Positions 8,325 to 16,295 of a DNA stretch of 64,000 bases are shown in pieces. Below the pieces are notes generated by a model that did no database searches, had not been told where the DNA came from, and worked only from the letters and a program-made list of their open reading frames with translations. Within the stretch, counting starts at the first letter, position 1, and each line of letters starts with the position of its first letter. The translations under genes were made by a program, and so were the position numbers. Source of the DNA: RH-AL1 sp965277735 (GTDB taxonomy: Bacteria > Pseudomonadota > Alphaproteobacteria > Rhizobiales > Beijerinckiaceae); contig CBDIDO010000003.1 of NCBI GenBank assembly GCA_965277735.1, positions 62,001 to 126,000 of the forward strand, read 5' to 3'.

Positions 8325-9194
8325 TCAACTCGCGTCCGCGATACGCTTGAGATAGGCGCCGTAGCCCGACTTGCCGTAACGTTCCGCTGCGGCGAGCAGC
8401 CCAGACTTGTCGATGAAGCCTTGGTTGAAGGCGATCTCCTCGATGCAGGACATCTTCAATCCCTGCCGCCGCTCGAGAATCTCGACGAATTGGCCCGCCT
8501 CGGCGAGGCTGTCTTGGGTGCCGGTGTCGAGCCAGGCGAAACCGCGGCCCATGACCTCGACATGCAGGTCGCCGCGCTTGAGGTAGACGCGGTTGACGTC
8601 GGTGATCTCGAGCTCGCCGCGCGCCGATGGCTTGATCGATGCCGCGATGTCGAGGACCTCGTTGTCGTAGAAATAGAGCCCGGTGACGGCGAGGTTCGAG
8701 CGCGCGCGTGCCGGCTTCTCCTCGATCGTGAGCGCGCGCCCACGCGGATCGATCTCGACCACACCATAGCGATTTGGATCGGAGACGACGTAGCCGAACA
8801 CTGTCGCGCCGGCCTCGCGCGCCGTGGCAAAGCCGAGCAACTCGGGGAGGCCGTGGCCGTAGAAGATATTGTCGCCGAGCACCAGCGCGACGCGGTCGTT
8901 GCCGACGAAGTCGCGACCGATGATGAAAGCCTCCGCGAGACCGTTCGGTGCCGGCTGCACCGCGTAGGACAGCTCGATCCCGAACGTCGAGCCGTCGCCG
9001 AGCAGCTGCTTGAAGAGCGCCTGGTCGTGCGGGGTCGTGACGATCAGGATCTCGCGGATGCCCGCCATCATCAGCGTGCCGAGCGGATAGTAGATCATCG
9101 GCTTGTCGTAGACGGGCAGCAGCTGCTTCGAGATCACGAGCGTCAGCGGATAAAGCCGCGTGCCGGAGCCGCCGGCGAGTATGATGCCTTTCAT
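8325..9194 (-). CDS. rfbA: Glucose-1-phosphate thymidylyltransferase
   Basis: 289 aa, the normal RfbA/RmlA length. It joins dTTP and glucose-1-phosphate to dTDP-glucose, the first step toward dTDP-L-rhamnose. The N-terminal nucleotidyltransferase signature GGSGTRLYPLT follows MKGIILA. KPMIYYPLGTLMMAGI, GDNIFYGHGL and IEEKPA are typical active-site segments. It is the last gene of the minus-strand order rfbC-rfbB-rfbD-rfbA, 33 bases after rfbD, so probably the end of one transcript. The order of genes does not match the order of reactions, as is usual for this operon. Confidence 0.96.
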   Translation of the reverse strand: MKGIILAGGSGTRLYPLTLVISKQLLPVYDKPMIYYPLGTLMMAGIREILIVTTPHDQALFKQLLGDGSTFGIELSYAVQPAPNGLAEAFIIGRDFVGNDRVALVLGDNIFYGHGLPELLGFATAREAGATVFGYVVSDPNRYGVVEIDPRGRALTIEEKPARARSNLAVTGLYFYDNEVLDIAASIKPSARGELEITDVNRVYLKRGDLHVEVMGRGFAWLDTGTQDSLAEAGQFVEILERRQGLKMSCIEEIAFNQGFIDKSGLLAAAERYGKSGYGAYLKRIADAS

Positions 9195-9227
9195 CGCGCC
9201 ATCCTTAGGTCCTTGGGTCTCGCCCGT

Positions 9228-10121
9228 CTAATCTGCGGCTCCCGCGCGGATCAGCATGACGACGGCTTCTTCCGTGCGCTCTTGCCAGGCCCGCGCGCGA
9301 TAGCCGAAAGCCTGCGCGAACCGCGCGGAGTCCAACGCCGAGTTCGCTGGGCGCCGCGCCGGTGTCGGGTAATCGGCCGTCGCGATCGCATCGACCGGCG
9401 GATGCTTGGCCGTCGCCTTTTCCTGGGCGGCGACGATGGCTTCGGCGAAGCCGTGCCAGGTCGTCTCGCCGGTGCCGGCGAAGTGGAAGGTGCCGCTAGG
9501 GTCGTCACCGTGTGCGATCGCGGCGTCGACGGCGAGGATCGCCTCCGCGATATCGGCGGTGGCCGTCGGTGTGCCACGCTGGTCGGCGACGACGCGGAGC
9601 CGGTCGCGCTCCGCGGCGAGGCGCAGCATCGTCTTCAGGAAGTTCGCACCGTGGATGCCGTAGACCCAGGCCGTGCGCAGGATCACGTGGTGCGGATTGG
9701 CCTCGCGTACCGCCGCCTCGCCCGCCGCCTTCGTGCGGCCATAGACGCTCAGCGGTGAGATCGCATCGTCCTCGGTGTAGGCGCCGATCTTGCTGCCGTC
9801 GAACACGTAGTCCGTCGACAGGTGCAGCACCGGCGCGCCGTGAAGGGCGGCTGCGCGGGCGATGGCGCCAACAGCGTCGCAATTGGCGGCCTGCGCCGCT
9901 TCCGGCTCGCTCTCGGCCTTGTCGACGGCGGTATAGGCCGCGCAATTGACGACGAGCCGTGGCTTTTCGCGCGCGACCGCCGCATCGACCGCGGCGGCGT
10001 CACAGATATCGACATCCTGCCGTGTCAGGCCGATCGCGTCGGCACCGCGGGCGGCGGCGAGCGCCATCAACTCGCGGCCGACCTGACCTGCCGCGCCGAA
10101 TACAAGCAGCGATCCGCTCAA
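9228..10121 (-). CDS. rfbD: dTDP-4-dehydrorhamnose reductase
   Basis: 297 aa from TTG 10121, which overlaps the rfbB stop as TTGA; this start gives the standard N terminus SLLVFGAAGQVGREL. The enzyme makes dTDP-L-rhamnose from the 4-keto precursor with NAD(P)H. It is an extended short-chain dehydrogenase: GAAGQVG binds the cofactor, STDYVFDG and YGRTKAAGE (Tyr-x3-Lys) form the active site, and RTAWVYG and PTATADIAEAI follow. The overlap with rfbB suggests coupled translation. The rare TTG start may lower expression relative to rfbB. Confidence 0.93.
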   Translation of the reverse strand: MSGSLLVFGAAGQVGRELMALAAARGADAIGLTRQDVDICDAAAVDAAVAREKPRLVVNCAAYTAVDKAESEPEAAQAANCDAVGAIARAAALHGAPVLHLSTDYVFDGSKIGAYTEDDAISPLSVYGRTKAAGEAAVREANPHHVILRTAWVYGIHGANFLKTMLRLAAERDRLRVVADQRGTPTATADIAEAILAVDAAIAHGDDPSGTFHFAGTGETTWHGFAEAIVAAQEKATAKHPPVDAIATADYPTPARRPANSALDSARFAQAFGYRARAWQERTEEAVVMLIRAGAAD

Positions 10122-11170
10122 GACGCCATGCCGAGGCGCTGGCCCTGGTACACGCCGGAGCGGATGCGCCGCCACCAGTCCGAGTTCTCGAGGTACCAGG
10201 CGACGGTCTTGCGCAAGCCTGTCTCGAACGTCTCTTGCGGGACCCAGCCGAGCTCGCGCTTGATCTTGCTCGCGTCGATCGCATAGCGCTGATCGTGTCC
10301 CGGGCGGTCTGTCACGAAGGTGATCAGCTTTTCGCGCGAGCTCGACGCGTCCGGAGCCAGCTCGTCGACGAGCGCGCAGATCGCGCGAACGACCTCGATG
10401 TTCCTGCGCTCGTTCCAGCCGCCGACGTTGTAGCTTTCGCCGAGCACGCCGTTGGTGGCGATCGTCACCAGGGCGCGCGCGTGGTCCTCGACGTAGAGCC
10501 AGTCACGGATGTTGTCGCCGGCGCCGTAGACGGGAATCGGCTTGCCTTCGAGCGCGTTGAGGATAACGAGCGGGATCAGCTTTTCGGGGAAATGATACGG
10601 GCCGTAATTGTTCGAGCAGTTCGAGGCGACCGTCGGCAGGCCGTAGGTGTGGTGCCAGGCGCGCACGAGATGATCGGAGCCGGCCTTGGAGGCGGAGTAG
10701 GGCGAGTTCGGCTGGTAGGGACTGTCCTCGCGGAAGAAATCGTCGGCGCCGAGCGAGCCGAACACCTCGTCGGTCGAGATGTGGTGGAAGCGAAAGCGGG
10801 CCTTGGCCTCGCCCTCGAGGCTGGCCCAGTAAAGCCGTGCCGCCTCGAGCAGCACGAAGGTGCCGATGACATTGGTCTCGATGAACGCCTTGGGGCCATC
10901 GATCGAGCGGTCGACATGGCTCTCGGCGGCGAGGTGCATCACGATGTCGGGCCGGTATCGCGAGAGCGTCGTCCGCACGGCGCCGGCATCGCAGATGTCG
11001 ACCTGCGCGAAGGCATAGCGCGGATCTTGGGCGACGGGTGCGAGGTTGTCGAGGTTGCCGGCGTAGGTGAGCTTGTCGAGGCAGAGCACGTCATGCGTCG
11101 TATCGGCGATCAGATGGCGCACGACCGCCGATCCGATGAAGCCGGCGCCGCCGGTGACCAGGAAACGCAT
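10118..11170 (-). CDS. rfbB: dTDP-glucose 4,6-dehydratase
   Basis: 350 aa from ATG 11170. It converts dTDP-glucose to dTDP-4-keto-6-deoxyglucose with tightly bound NAD. The N terminus MRFLVTGGAGFIGSAVVRH is the Rossmann motif. ISTDEVFGSLG holds the catalytic Asp-Glu pair and YSASKAGSDH holds Tyr-x3-Lys. NCSNNYGPYHFPEKLIPL and IRDWLYVEDHARAL are family hallmarks. It starts two bases after the rfbC stop and overlaps rfbD by four bases, so the three genes form a tight operon. Confidence 0.96.
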   Translation of the reverse strand: MRFLVTGGAGFIGSAVVRHLIADTTHDVLCLDKLTYAGNLDNLAPVAQDPRYAFAQVDICDAGAVRTTLSRYRPDIVMHLAAESHVDRSIDGPKAFIETNVIGTFVLLEAARLYWASLEGEAKARFRFHHISTDEVFGSLGADDFFREDSPYQPNSPYSASKAGSDHLVRAWHHTYGLPTVASNCSNNYGPYHFPEKLIPLVILNALEGKPIPVYGAGDNIRDWLYVEDHARALVTIATNGVLGESYNVGGWNERRNIEVVRAICALVDELAPDASSSREKLITFVTDRPGHDQRYAIDASKIKRELGWVPQETFETGLRKTVAWYLENSDWWRRIRSGVYQGQRLGMAS

Positions 11171-11172
11171 CG

Positions 11173-11739
11173 CTAGCTCCCGAACTGGAAAGGCGTCGCC
11201 GCATCGCGCAGGAACGGCAAGGCGACGTCCTTTTCCGAGACCTTCATTTCGGCATGCGGGAGGGGCCATTCGATGGCGATGTCGGGATCGTCGAAGCGGA
11301 TGCCGCGCTCGGCGTCCTTGTTGTAGTAGCCGTCCACCTTGTAGGCGAAGATCGTGTCGGGCTCGAGCGTGCAATAAGCGTGCGCGAAGCCGTGCGGAAT
11401 GAAGAGCTGGTGTCCGTCGGCTGCCGTCAGCGTGGCGCTGCACCACTTGCCATACGTCGCGCTGCCGTCGCGCAGGTCGACCGCGACATCGAAGACCGAG
11501 CCCTTGAGGACGCGCACGAGCTTGGCTTGCGGCTCCGGCGTCACCTGGAAATGCAGCCCGCGTAACGTGCCCTGCTGCGTGGAGAGCGCCTCGTTATCCT
11601 GCACGAAGACGTCGACCGGCACCTCGGTGAAGCTGCGTTTCGAATAGGTCTCGGCGAAATAGCCGCGGCTGTCTTCGAAGCGCTGCGGCGCGAGCAGGAT
11701 CACGTCCGGGATCGAGAGCCGTTTAACGTCGAGGGGCAT
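11173..11739 (-). CDS. rfbC: dTDP-4-dehydrorhamnose 3,5-epimerase
   Basis: 188 aa from ATG 11739, preceded by AGGAAAG; upstream in-frame sequence would add an unrelated Arg-rich extension. The enzyme epimerises C3 and C5 of the 4-keto sugar. It is a cupin: RGYFAETYSK, QGTLRGLHFQ (catalytic His), GSVFDVAVDLRDGS, FIPHGFAHAYCTLE and YKVDGYYNKDAERG all match RmlC. It is the first gene of the rhamnose operon; the promoter should be in the 356-base gap shared with the UDP-xylose synthase gene. Confidence 0.96.
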   Translation of the reverse strand: MPLDVKRLSIPDVILLAPQRFEDSRGYFAETYSKRSFTEVPVDVFVQDNEALSTQQGTLRGLHFQVTPEPQAKLVRVLKGSVFDVAVDLRDGSATYGKWCSATLTAADGHQLFIPHGFAHAYCTLEPDTIFAYKVDGYYNKDAERGIRFDDPDIAIEWPLPHAEMKVSEKDVALPFLRDAATPFQFGS

Positions 11740-12095
11740 GCGCTTTCCTGGTCGCGGAACGGGTTTTCGAGATCGAAAGGCGGCGCGGATCAAGACTGCC
11801 CGAATATCGCAAGTCGCGGCCGGGTCAAGTCGCCGGTCACGAGCGGCCTGGGAAAGGGGCCGCCGGCCGAAGTCTTGGATACAAGCAAGACATTTGTGAT
11901 CGAGTTGTCGAAGCATCCAACCGAATCGTCAGCGGGCTTTCGCGGCTCGCAATCTCCACGAATTTTGCTTGAGACTCTCAGCTCAATCGGGCTTGGCCGC
12001 GGGACCGCGGCGAATTGCAATCGCCGGAGCCGTCACGTAGTGGAGGCGGCGGCTTTGCCTTGACCCAGCCGCGAACTCGATTACCGGCAACCGAG
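11740..12095. other. Divergent intergenic region between rfbC and the UDP-xylose synthase gene
   Basis: These 356 bases should carry the promoters of both divergent sugar-nucleotide units. They look lower in GC than the coding flanks. A short inverted repeat (GTCTTG at 11872-11877, CAAGAC at 11886-11891) with an inner CTTG-GATA-CAAG is the only symmetric element noticed. No clear -35/-10 pair could be assigned and no small gene is convincing here. Confidence 0.4.
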
Positions 12096-13097
12096 ATGAA
12101 CACCACCGAAGTCATACCGGAACGAGCGCGGGACCGCCTCGCTGAACCAAGTTCATCAAAACGGATTCTTGTGACCGGTGGCGCCGGCTTTCTAGGCTCG
12201 CATCTGTGCGCGAGTCTACTCGCGGACGGCCATGAAGTCCTCTGCGTGGACAATTATTTTACGGGACGCCGGCGCAATATTGCACATCTGTTGAGCAGTG
12301 CCCGCTTCGAAATGCTCCGCCATGACGTAACATTTCCGCTTTATGTTGAAGTGGATGAGATCTACAATCTCGCGTGCCCGGCTTCGCCCGTACATTATCA
12401 GTTCGATCCGGTCCAGACGACCAAGACCAGCGTTATCGGCGCGATCAACATGCTTGGCTTGGCGAAGCGGACGCGGGCTCGGATATTTCAGGCGTCGACG
12501 TCTGAGATCTACGGCGATCCATCAGTGCACCCGCAGCCTGAGACTTATTGGGGTAACGTCAACACGCTCGGGCCGCGCGCCTGCTACGACGAAGGCAAGC
12601 GCTGTGCCGAGACGTTATTCTTCGACTACCATCGCCAGCACAAGATTCAGGTGAAGGTTGCACGGATCTTCAACACCTACGGACCGAACATGCATCCGCG
12701 TGACGGTCGTGTGGTATCGAACTTCATCGTCCAGGCCCTTCAGAACGAGCCGATCACGATCTACGGCGATGGCCAGCAGACGCGCTCCTTTTGCTATGTC
12801 GACGACCTTATCTCAGGTTTTCGAAAGCTGATGGCCACCGGGCCGGACACCACGGGACCCGTCAATCTCGGTAACCCCGGCGAGTTCACGATGCTGGAGC
12901 TTGCCAATCTGGTGCTCGAAATGACCGGTTCGAAGTCGTCCCTCTTTCACGTGCCCCTCCCAGCCGACGACCCAAAGCAACGCCAGCCGGATATCACGAT
13001 GGCGCAAAAAGAGCTGGGATGGGAACCAAAGGTGAATCTGAAGGCTGGTCTCGCAAAGACTATTGCGTATTTCGACGGCCTTCTTTCCGAGACGTGA
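12096..13097 (+). CDS. uxs: UDP-glucuronate decarboxylase (UDP-xylose synthase)
   Basis: 333 aa from ATG 12096. It decarboxylates UDP-glucuronate to UDP-xylose with bound NAD. The cofactor motif is RILVTGGAGFLGSHL. NYFTGRRRNIAHLL, YNLACPASPVHYQ, QASTSEIYGDP and YDEGKRCAE (Tyr-x3-Lys) are strongly diagnostic of the UXS family. RIFNTYGPNMHPRDGRVVSN and DGQQTRSFCYVDDL complete the pattern. The next gene makes its substrate, so the pair is a UDP-glucose to UDP-xylose route. Codons such as ATT, TTT and TTA are more frequent here than in the neighbours, which hints at separate acquisition. Confidence 0.93.
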   Translation: MNTTEVIPERARDRLAEPSSSKRILVTGGAGFLGSHLCASLLADGHEVLCVDNYFTGRRRNIAHLLSSARFEMLRHDVTFPLYVEVDEIYNLACPASPVHYQFDPVQTTKTSVIGAINMLGLAKRTRARIFQASTSEIYGDPSVHPQPETYWGNVNTLGPRACYDEGKRCAETLFFDYHRQHKIQVKVARIFNTYGPNMHPRDGRVVSNFIVQALQNEPITIYGDGQQTRSFCYVDDLISGFRKLMATGPDTTGPVNLGNPGEFTMLELANLVLEMTGSKSSLFHVPLPADDPKQRQPDITMAQKELGWEPKVNLKAGLAKTIAYFDGLLSET

Positions 13098-13162
13098 TAC
13101 CAGATGTTTCCCGAGCACGTGCGCGAGGGATCGAAAAGCCGACGTCATAGGAGACAGTATCC

Positions 13163-14464
13163 GTGCGCATTGCCATGATCGGCTCCGGCTATGTCGGGCT
13201 CGTCTCGGGAGCCTGCTTTGCCGACTTCGGCCACGACGTCGTCTGCGTCGACAGCGACGCCAGGAAGATCGCAGCCCTCGATGACGGCATCATGCCGATC
13301 TTCGAGCCGGGCTTGAAGGATCTGGTCGATCGCAACGTGCGCGACCGCCGACTCGCCTTCACCACCGATCTCGCGACGGCGATCGCTGGCGCCGAGGTCG
13401 CGTTCATCGCCGTCGGCACCCCGTCACGCCGTGGCGACGGGCACGCGGATCTCTCCTACGTCTACGCGGCCGCGGCCGAGGTGGCGCGCGCGGCGACGGG
13501 GCCGCTCGTCGTCGTCACCAAATCGACCGTCCCGGTCGGCACCGGCGACGAGGTCGAGCGCATCTGCCGCGAGGCGCGGCCCGATCTTCAGATCGACGTC
13601 GTCTCGAACCCCGAGTTCCTGCGCGAAGGCGCCGCGATCGGCGACTTCAAGCGGCCCGACCGCATCGTCGTCGGCTGCACCGGCGAGCATGCCAAGGCTG
13701 TGATGGCCGCGGTCTACCGGCCGCTGACCTTGAACAACCTGCCGATGGTGTTCGTCGCGCGGCGCACGTCGGAGCTCATCAAATATGCGTCGAACGCGTT
13801 CCTGGCGGTGAAGATCACCTTCATCAACGAGATCGCCGACCTCTGCGAGAAGACCGGCGCCGACGTGCAGGATGTCGCCCGCGGCATCGGTCTCGACAAG
13901 CGCATCGGCCCGAAGTTCCTGCATCCCGGGCCCGGCTATGGCGGCTCGTGCTTTCCGAAAGATACGCTGGCGCTGGTGAAGACCGGCCAGGACTACGAAG
14001 CCCCGATGCGCATCGTTGAGACGGTCGTCTCGGTGAACGACCAGCGCAAGCGCGCGATGGGCCGCAAGATCATTGCGGCCTGCGGCGGCTCGGTGCGCGG
14101 CAAGACGATCGCCATCCTTGGCCTCGCCTTCAAGCCCAACACCGACGACATGCGCGAGGCGCCGGCGCTGGCGATCGTCACCGCGCTGCAGGACGGCGGC
14201 GCGAGCGTGCGCGGCTACGATCCGGAGGCGATGGAACAGGCGCGTCAGCTTCTGCCCGACATGACCTTCGCGGACTCGGCCTACGCCTGCGTCGAGGGTG
14301 CCGATGCGGTCGCCATCCTTACGGAATGGGACGAGTTCCGCGCGCTCGACCTCGCGCGCCTGAAGAGCCTGCTCAAGGCACCGGTGCTCGTCGATCTGCG
14401 CAATATCTATACGATCGGCGAGACGCGGCAGATCGGTATCAACTACTCAAGCATCGGACGGTAA
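13163..14464 (+). CDS. ugd: UDP-glucose 6-dehydrogenase
   Basis: 433 aa from GTG 13163 with GGAGACAG upstream. It oxidises UDP-glucose twice with NAD to UDP-glucuronate. The N-terminal Rossmann motif is GSGYVGLVSGACFADFGH. SNPEFLREGAAIGDF, ELIKYASNAFLAVKITFINE and the catalytic GYGGSCFPKDTLAL (active-site Cys) are all present, followed by the C-terminal AILGLAFKPNTDDMREAPA domain. It lies 65 bases after the UDP-xylose synthase gene, probably on the same transcript, and supplies that enzyme's substrate as well as glucuronate for acidic polysaccharide. Confidence 0.96.
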   Translation: MRIAMIGSGYVGLVSGACFADFGHDVVCVDSDARKIAALDDGIMPIFEPGLKDLVDRNVRDRRLAFTTDLATAIAGAEVAFIAVGTPSRRGDGHADLSYVYAAAAEVARAATGPLVVVTKSTVPVGTGDEVERICREARPDLQIDVVSNPEFLREGAAIGDFKRPDRIVVGCTGEHAKAVMAAVYRPLTLNNLPMVFVARRTSELIKYASNAFLAVKITFINEIADLCEKTGADVQDVARGIGLDKRIGPKFLHPGPGYGGSCFPKDTLALVKTGQDYEAPMRIVETVVSVNDQRKRAMGRKIIAACGGSVRGKTIAILGLAFKPNTDDMREAPALAIVTALQDGGASVRGYDPEAMEQARQLLPDMTFADSAYACVEGADAVAILTEWDEFRALDLARLKSLLKAPVLVDLRNIYTIGETRQIGINYSSIGR

Positions 14465-14468
14465 GGGC

Positions 14469-16016
14469 TCAGCCGAGCGCCGAATTCGGCCGTGCCTCGG
14501 CGACGCCGCGCGCGGCCGCACCATGTGTGGGCCGGCTCGCCAGGGACTCACCGGCATTGTCCGGCAAGCGCAGGAACACCAGCACGGAGACGGCCGAAAA
14601 CGCCGCCACGACGAGGAAGGCCGCGTGGAAGTCCTCGAGCGCCAGCGGGCCGCCACTGTGCGCCTGCATCGCCTGGACGACCCCCGCGCCGACGGCGACG
14701 CCGACCGACAGCGACAGCTGCTGCGCCACCGAGGCGAAGGACACCGCCTTGCTCATCCGTTCCGGGCCGATGTCGGCGTAGGCGATCGCGTTGATGCCGG
14801 TGAATTGCAGCGAGCGGAAATAGCCGCCGATCAGCAGGAGCCCGAGGAGCAACGCGGTCGGCGTCGCGGGTGAATAGGCCGCATTCAGCCCGATGAAGCC
14901 GGCGCCGATCAGCGCATTGACGACCAGCACGCGCCTGAAGCCGAAACGGTCGAGGATCGGTGATGCCGTCGCTTTCATTGCCATCGCGCCGGCGGCCGCG
15001 ACGAAAGTGGTGAGCCCCGATTGCAGGGGGCTCATGCCGAAGCCGATCTGCAGCATCAACGGCAGCAGCAGCGGCACCGCGCCGACCCCGATGCGGAACA
15101 GCGAGCCGCCGGTGACGCTGACCAGGAAGGTGCGCACCTTCAGGAGCGAGAGATCGAGGATCGGCGCGGCGACGCGGCGCGCATGGCGCACGTAGAGCGC
15201 AACGAGCACCGCGCCTGCACCGATGAGCGTGGCGACGAGCCATTGCGGCACCAGGCTGCGCCCGATGACGGTCAGCCCGAACACGAGAGAGGCGAGCCCG
15301 GCGCCCGAGAGTAAGAATCCGCGCCAGTCGAGCGGCACGATCTCGTCGCTCTTGATGTTCTCGATGAACAGCGTGACCAGCGTGACGCCGAGGATCCCGA
15401 TCGGCACGTTGATCCAGAAGATGTAGCGCCAGTGGAAATAGGTGGTGATGAAGCCGCCGACCGGTGGCCCGAGCATCGGCCCGAGCAACGCAGGGATGGT
15501 GAGGTAGGCCATCGCCCGCACCAGATTGTGCCGCTCCACCGTGCGCAGCAACAGCAGCCGGCCGACCGGCACCATCATCGCGCCGCCCGAGCCCTGGATG
15601 ATACGGGCGGCCACGAAGCCCGGCAGCGAGCTCGACAGGCCGCACAGGATAGACCCGCAGGTGAAGACAATGATCGCGGTGCGGAACACGATGCGCGTGC
15701 CGAAGCGATCCGCCATCCAGCCCGACACCGGGATCAGCACCGCCAGAGCGATGAGATAGGAGGTCAGCGCCAGCTTGAGCGACAGCGGGCTCTCATGCAG
15801 GTCGCGCGCGATCGCCGGCAGCGAGGTCGAGATGACCGTGCCGTCGAGGTTCTCCATGAGGAGCGCGCAGGCGACAATGAGGGCTGTGAGGGCGTAACGG
15901 GGCAAGCTGCTTCGGCGGTTCGGTGTGGGGATGTCCGGCAGGTGCGCCTCACCCGCGCCGAGTTCAAGTCGAGAACGTGTGATCCCGGCCGGGGCATGTC
16001 GGGGCCCGGAGGCCAT
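14469..16016 (-). CDS. DHA2-type (EmrB/QacA) MFS transporter
   Basis: About 515 aa from ATG 16016; the start is uncertain because no clear ribosome binding site is present and the first 45 residues are not conserved-looking. Hydrophobic segments are consistent with 13-14 helices. The first helix holds MENLDGTVISTSLPAIARDL, the DHA2 motif D1. VSGWMADRFGTRIVF is motif A, and LLGPMLGPPVGGFI is motif C of drug/proton antiporters. The long form and motifs fit proton-driven efflux of hydrophobic compounds. It converges with ugd four bases apart. No membrane-fusion partner (EmrA) is adjacent. The substrate is unknown. Confidence 0.85.
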   Translation of the reverse strand: MASGPRHAPAGITRSRLELGAGEAHLPDIPTPNRRSSLPRYALTALIVACALLMENLDGTVISTSLPAIARDLHESPLSLKLALTSYLIALAVLIPVSGWMADRFGTRIVFRTAIIVFTCGSILCGLSSSLPGFVAARIIQGSGGAMMVPVGRLLLLRTVERHNLVRAMAYLTIPALLGPMLGPPVGGFITTYFHWRYIFWINVPIGILGVTLVTLFIENIKSDEIVPLDWRGFLLSGAGLASLVFGLTVIGRSLVPQWLVATLIGAGAVLVALYVRHARRVAAPILDLSLLKVRTFLVSVTGGSLFRIGVGAVPLLLPLMLQIGFGMSPLQSGLTTFVAAAGAMAMKATASPILDRFGFRRVLVVNALIGAGFIGLNAAYSPATPTALLLGLLLIGGYFRSLQFTGINAIAYADIGPERMSKAVSFASVAQQLSLSVGVAVGAGVVQAMQAHSGGPLALEDFHAAFLVVAAFSAVSVLVFLRLPDNAGESLASRPTHGAAARGVAEARPNSALG

Positions 16017-16137
16017 GGAGGCTTTGCGGAAGGCTTGAAAGCCACGAACGATCTGCGTATGAGAGCGCTCCCAGGCGCCGCTGGAGCCCAGCGCGCGACC
16101 TGTCCGCATCTTGCCGGCCCGTGCCGGGATCGGATGC

Positions 16138-16211
16138 TGGGGGATAGTTCAACGGTAGAACTGCGGACTCTGACTCCGTCAATCTTGGTTCGAATCCAGG
16201 TCCCCCAGCCA
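16138..16211 (+). tRNA. tRNA-Gln (anticodon CTG)
   Basis: A 74-base cloverleaf ending in GCCA. The acceptor TGGGGGA pairs with TCCCCCA (16201-16207). The anticodon stem GCGGA/TCCGT (one G-T pair) encloses CTCTGAC, giving anticodon CTG. The T loop is GGTTCGAATCC. It lies between the MFS gene and the decarboxylase gene. Confidence 0.96.
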
Positions 16212-16295
16212 ATTCCCTCCGTGCGACAGCACCGCCCAAATTCATCCCTTTGTCACACGGATGTCCGCTAAGCACTCCGGTCACCGGAGATGCTC

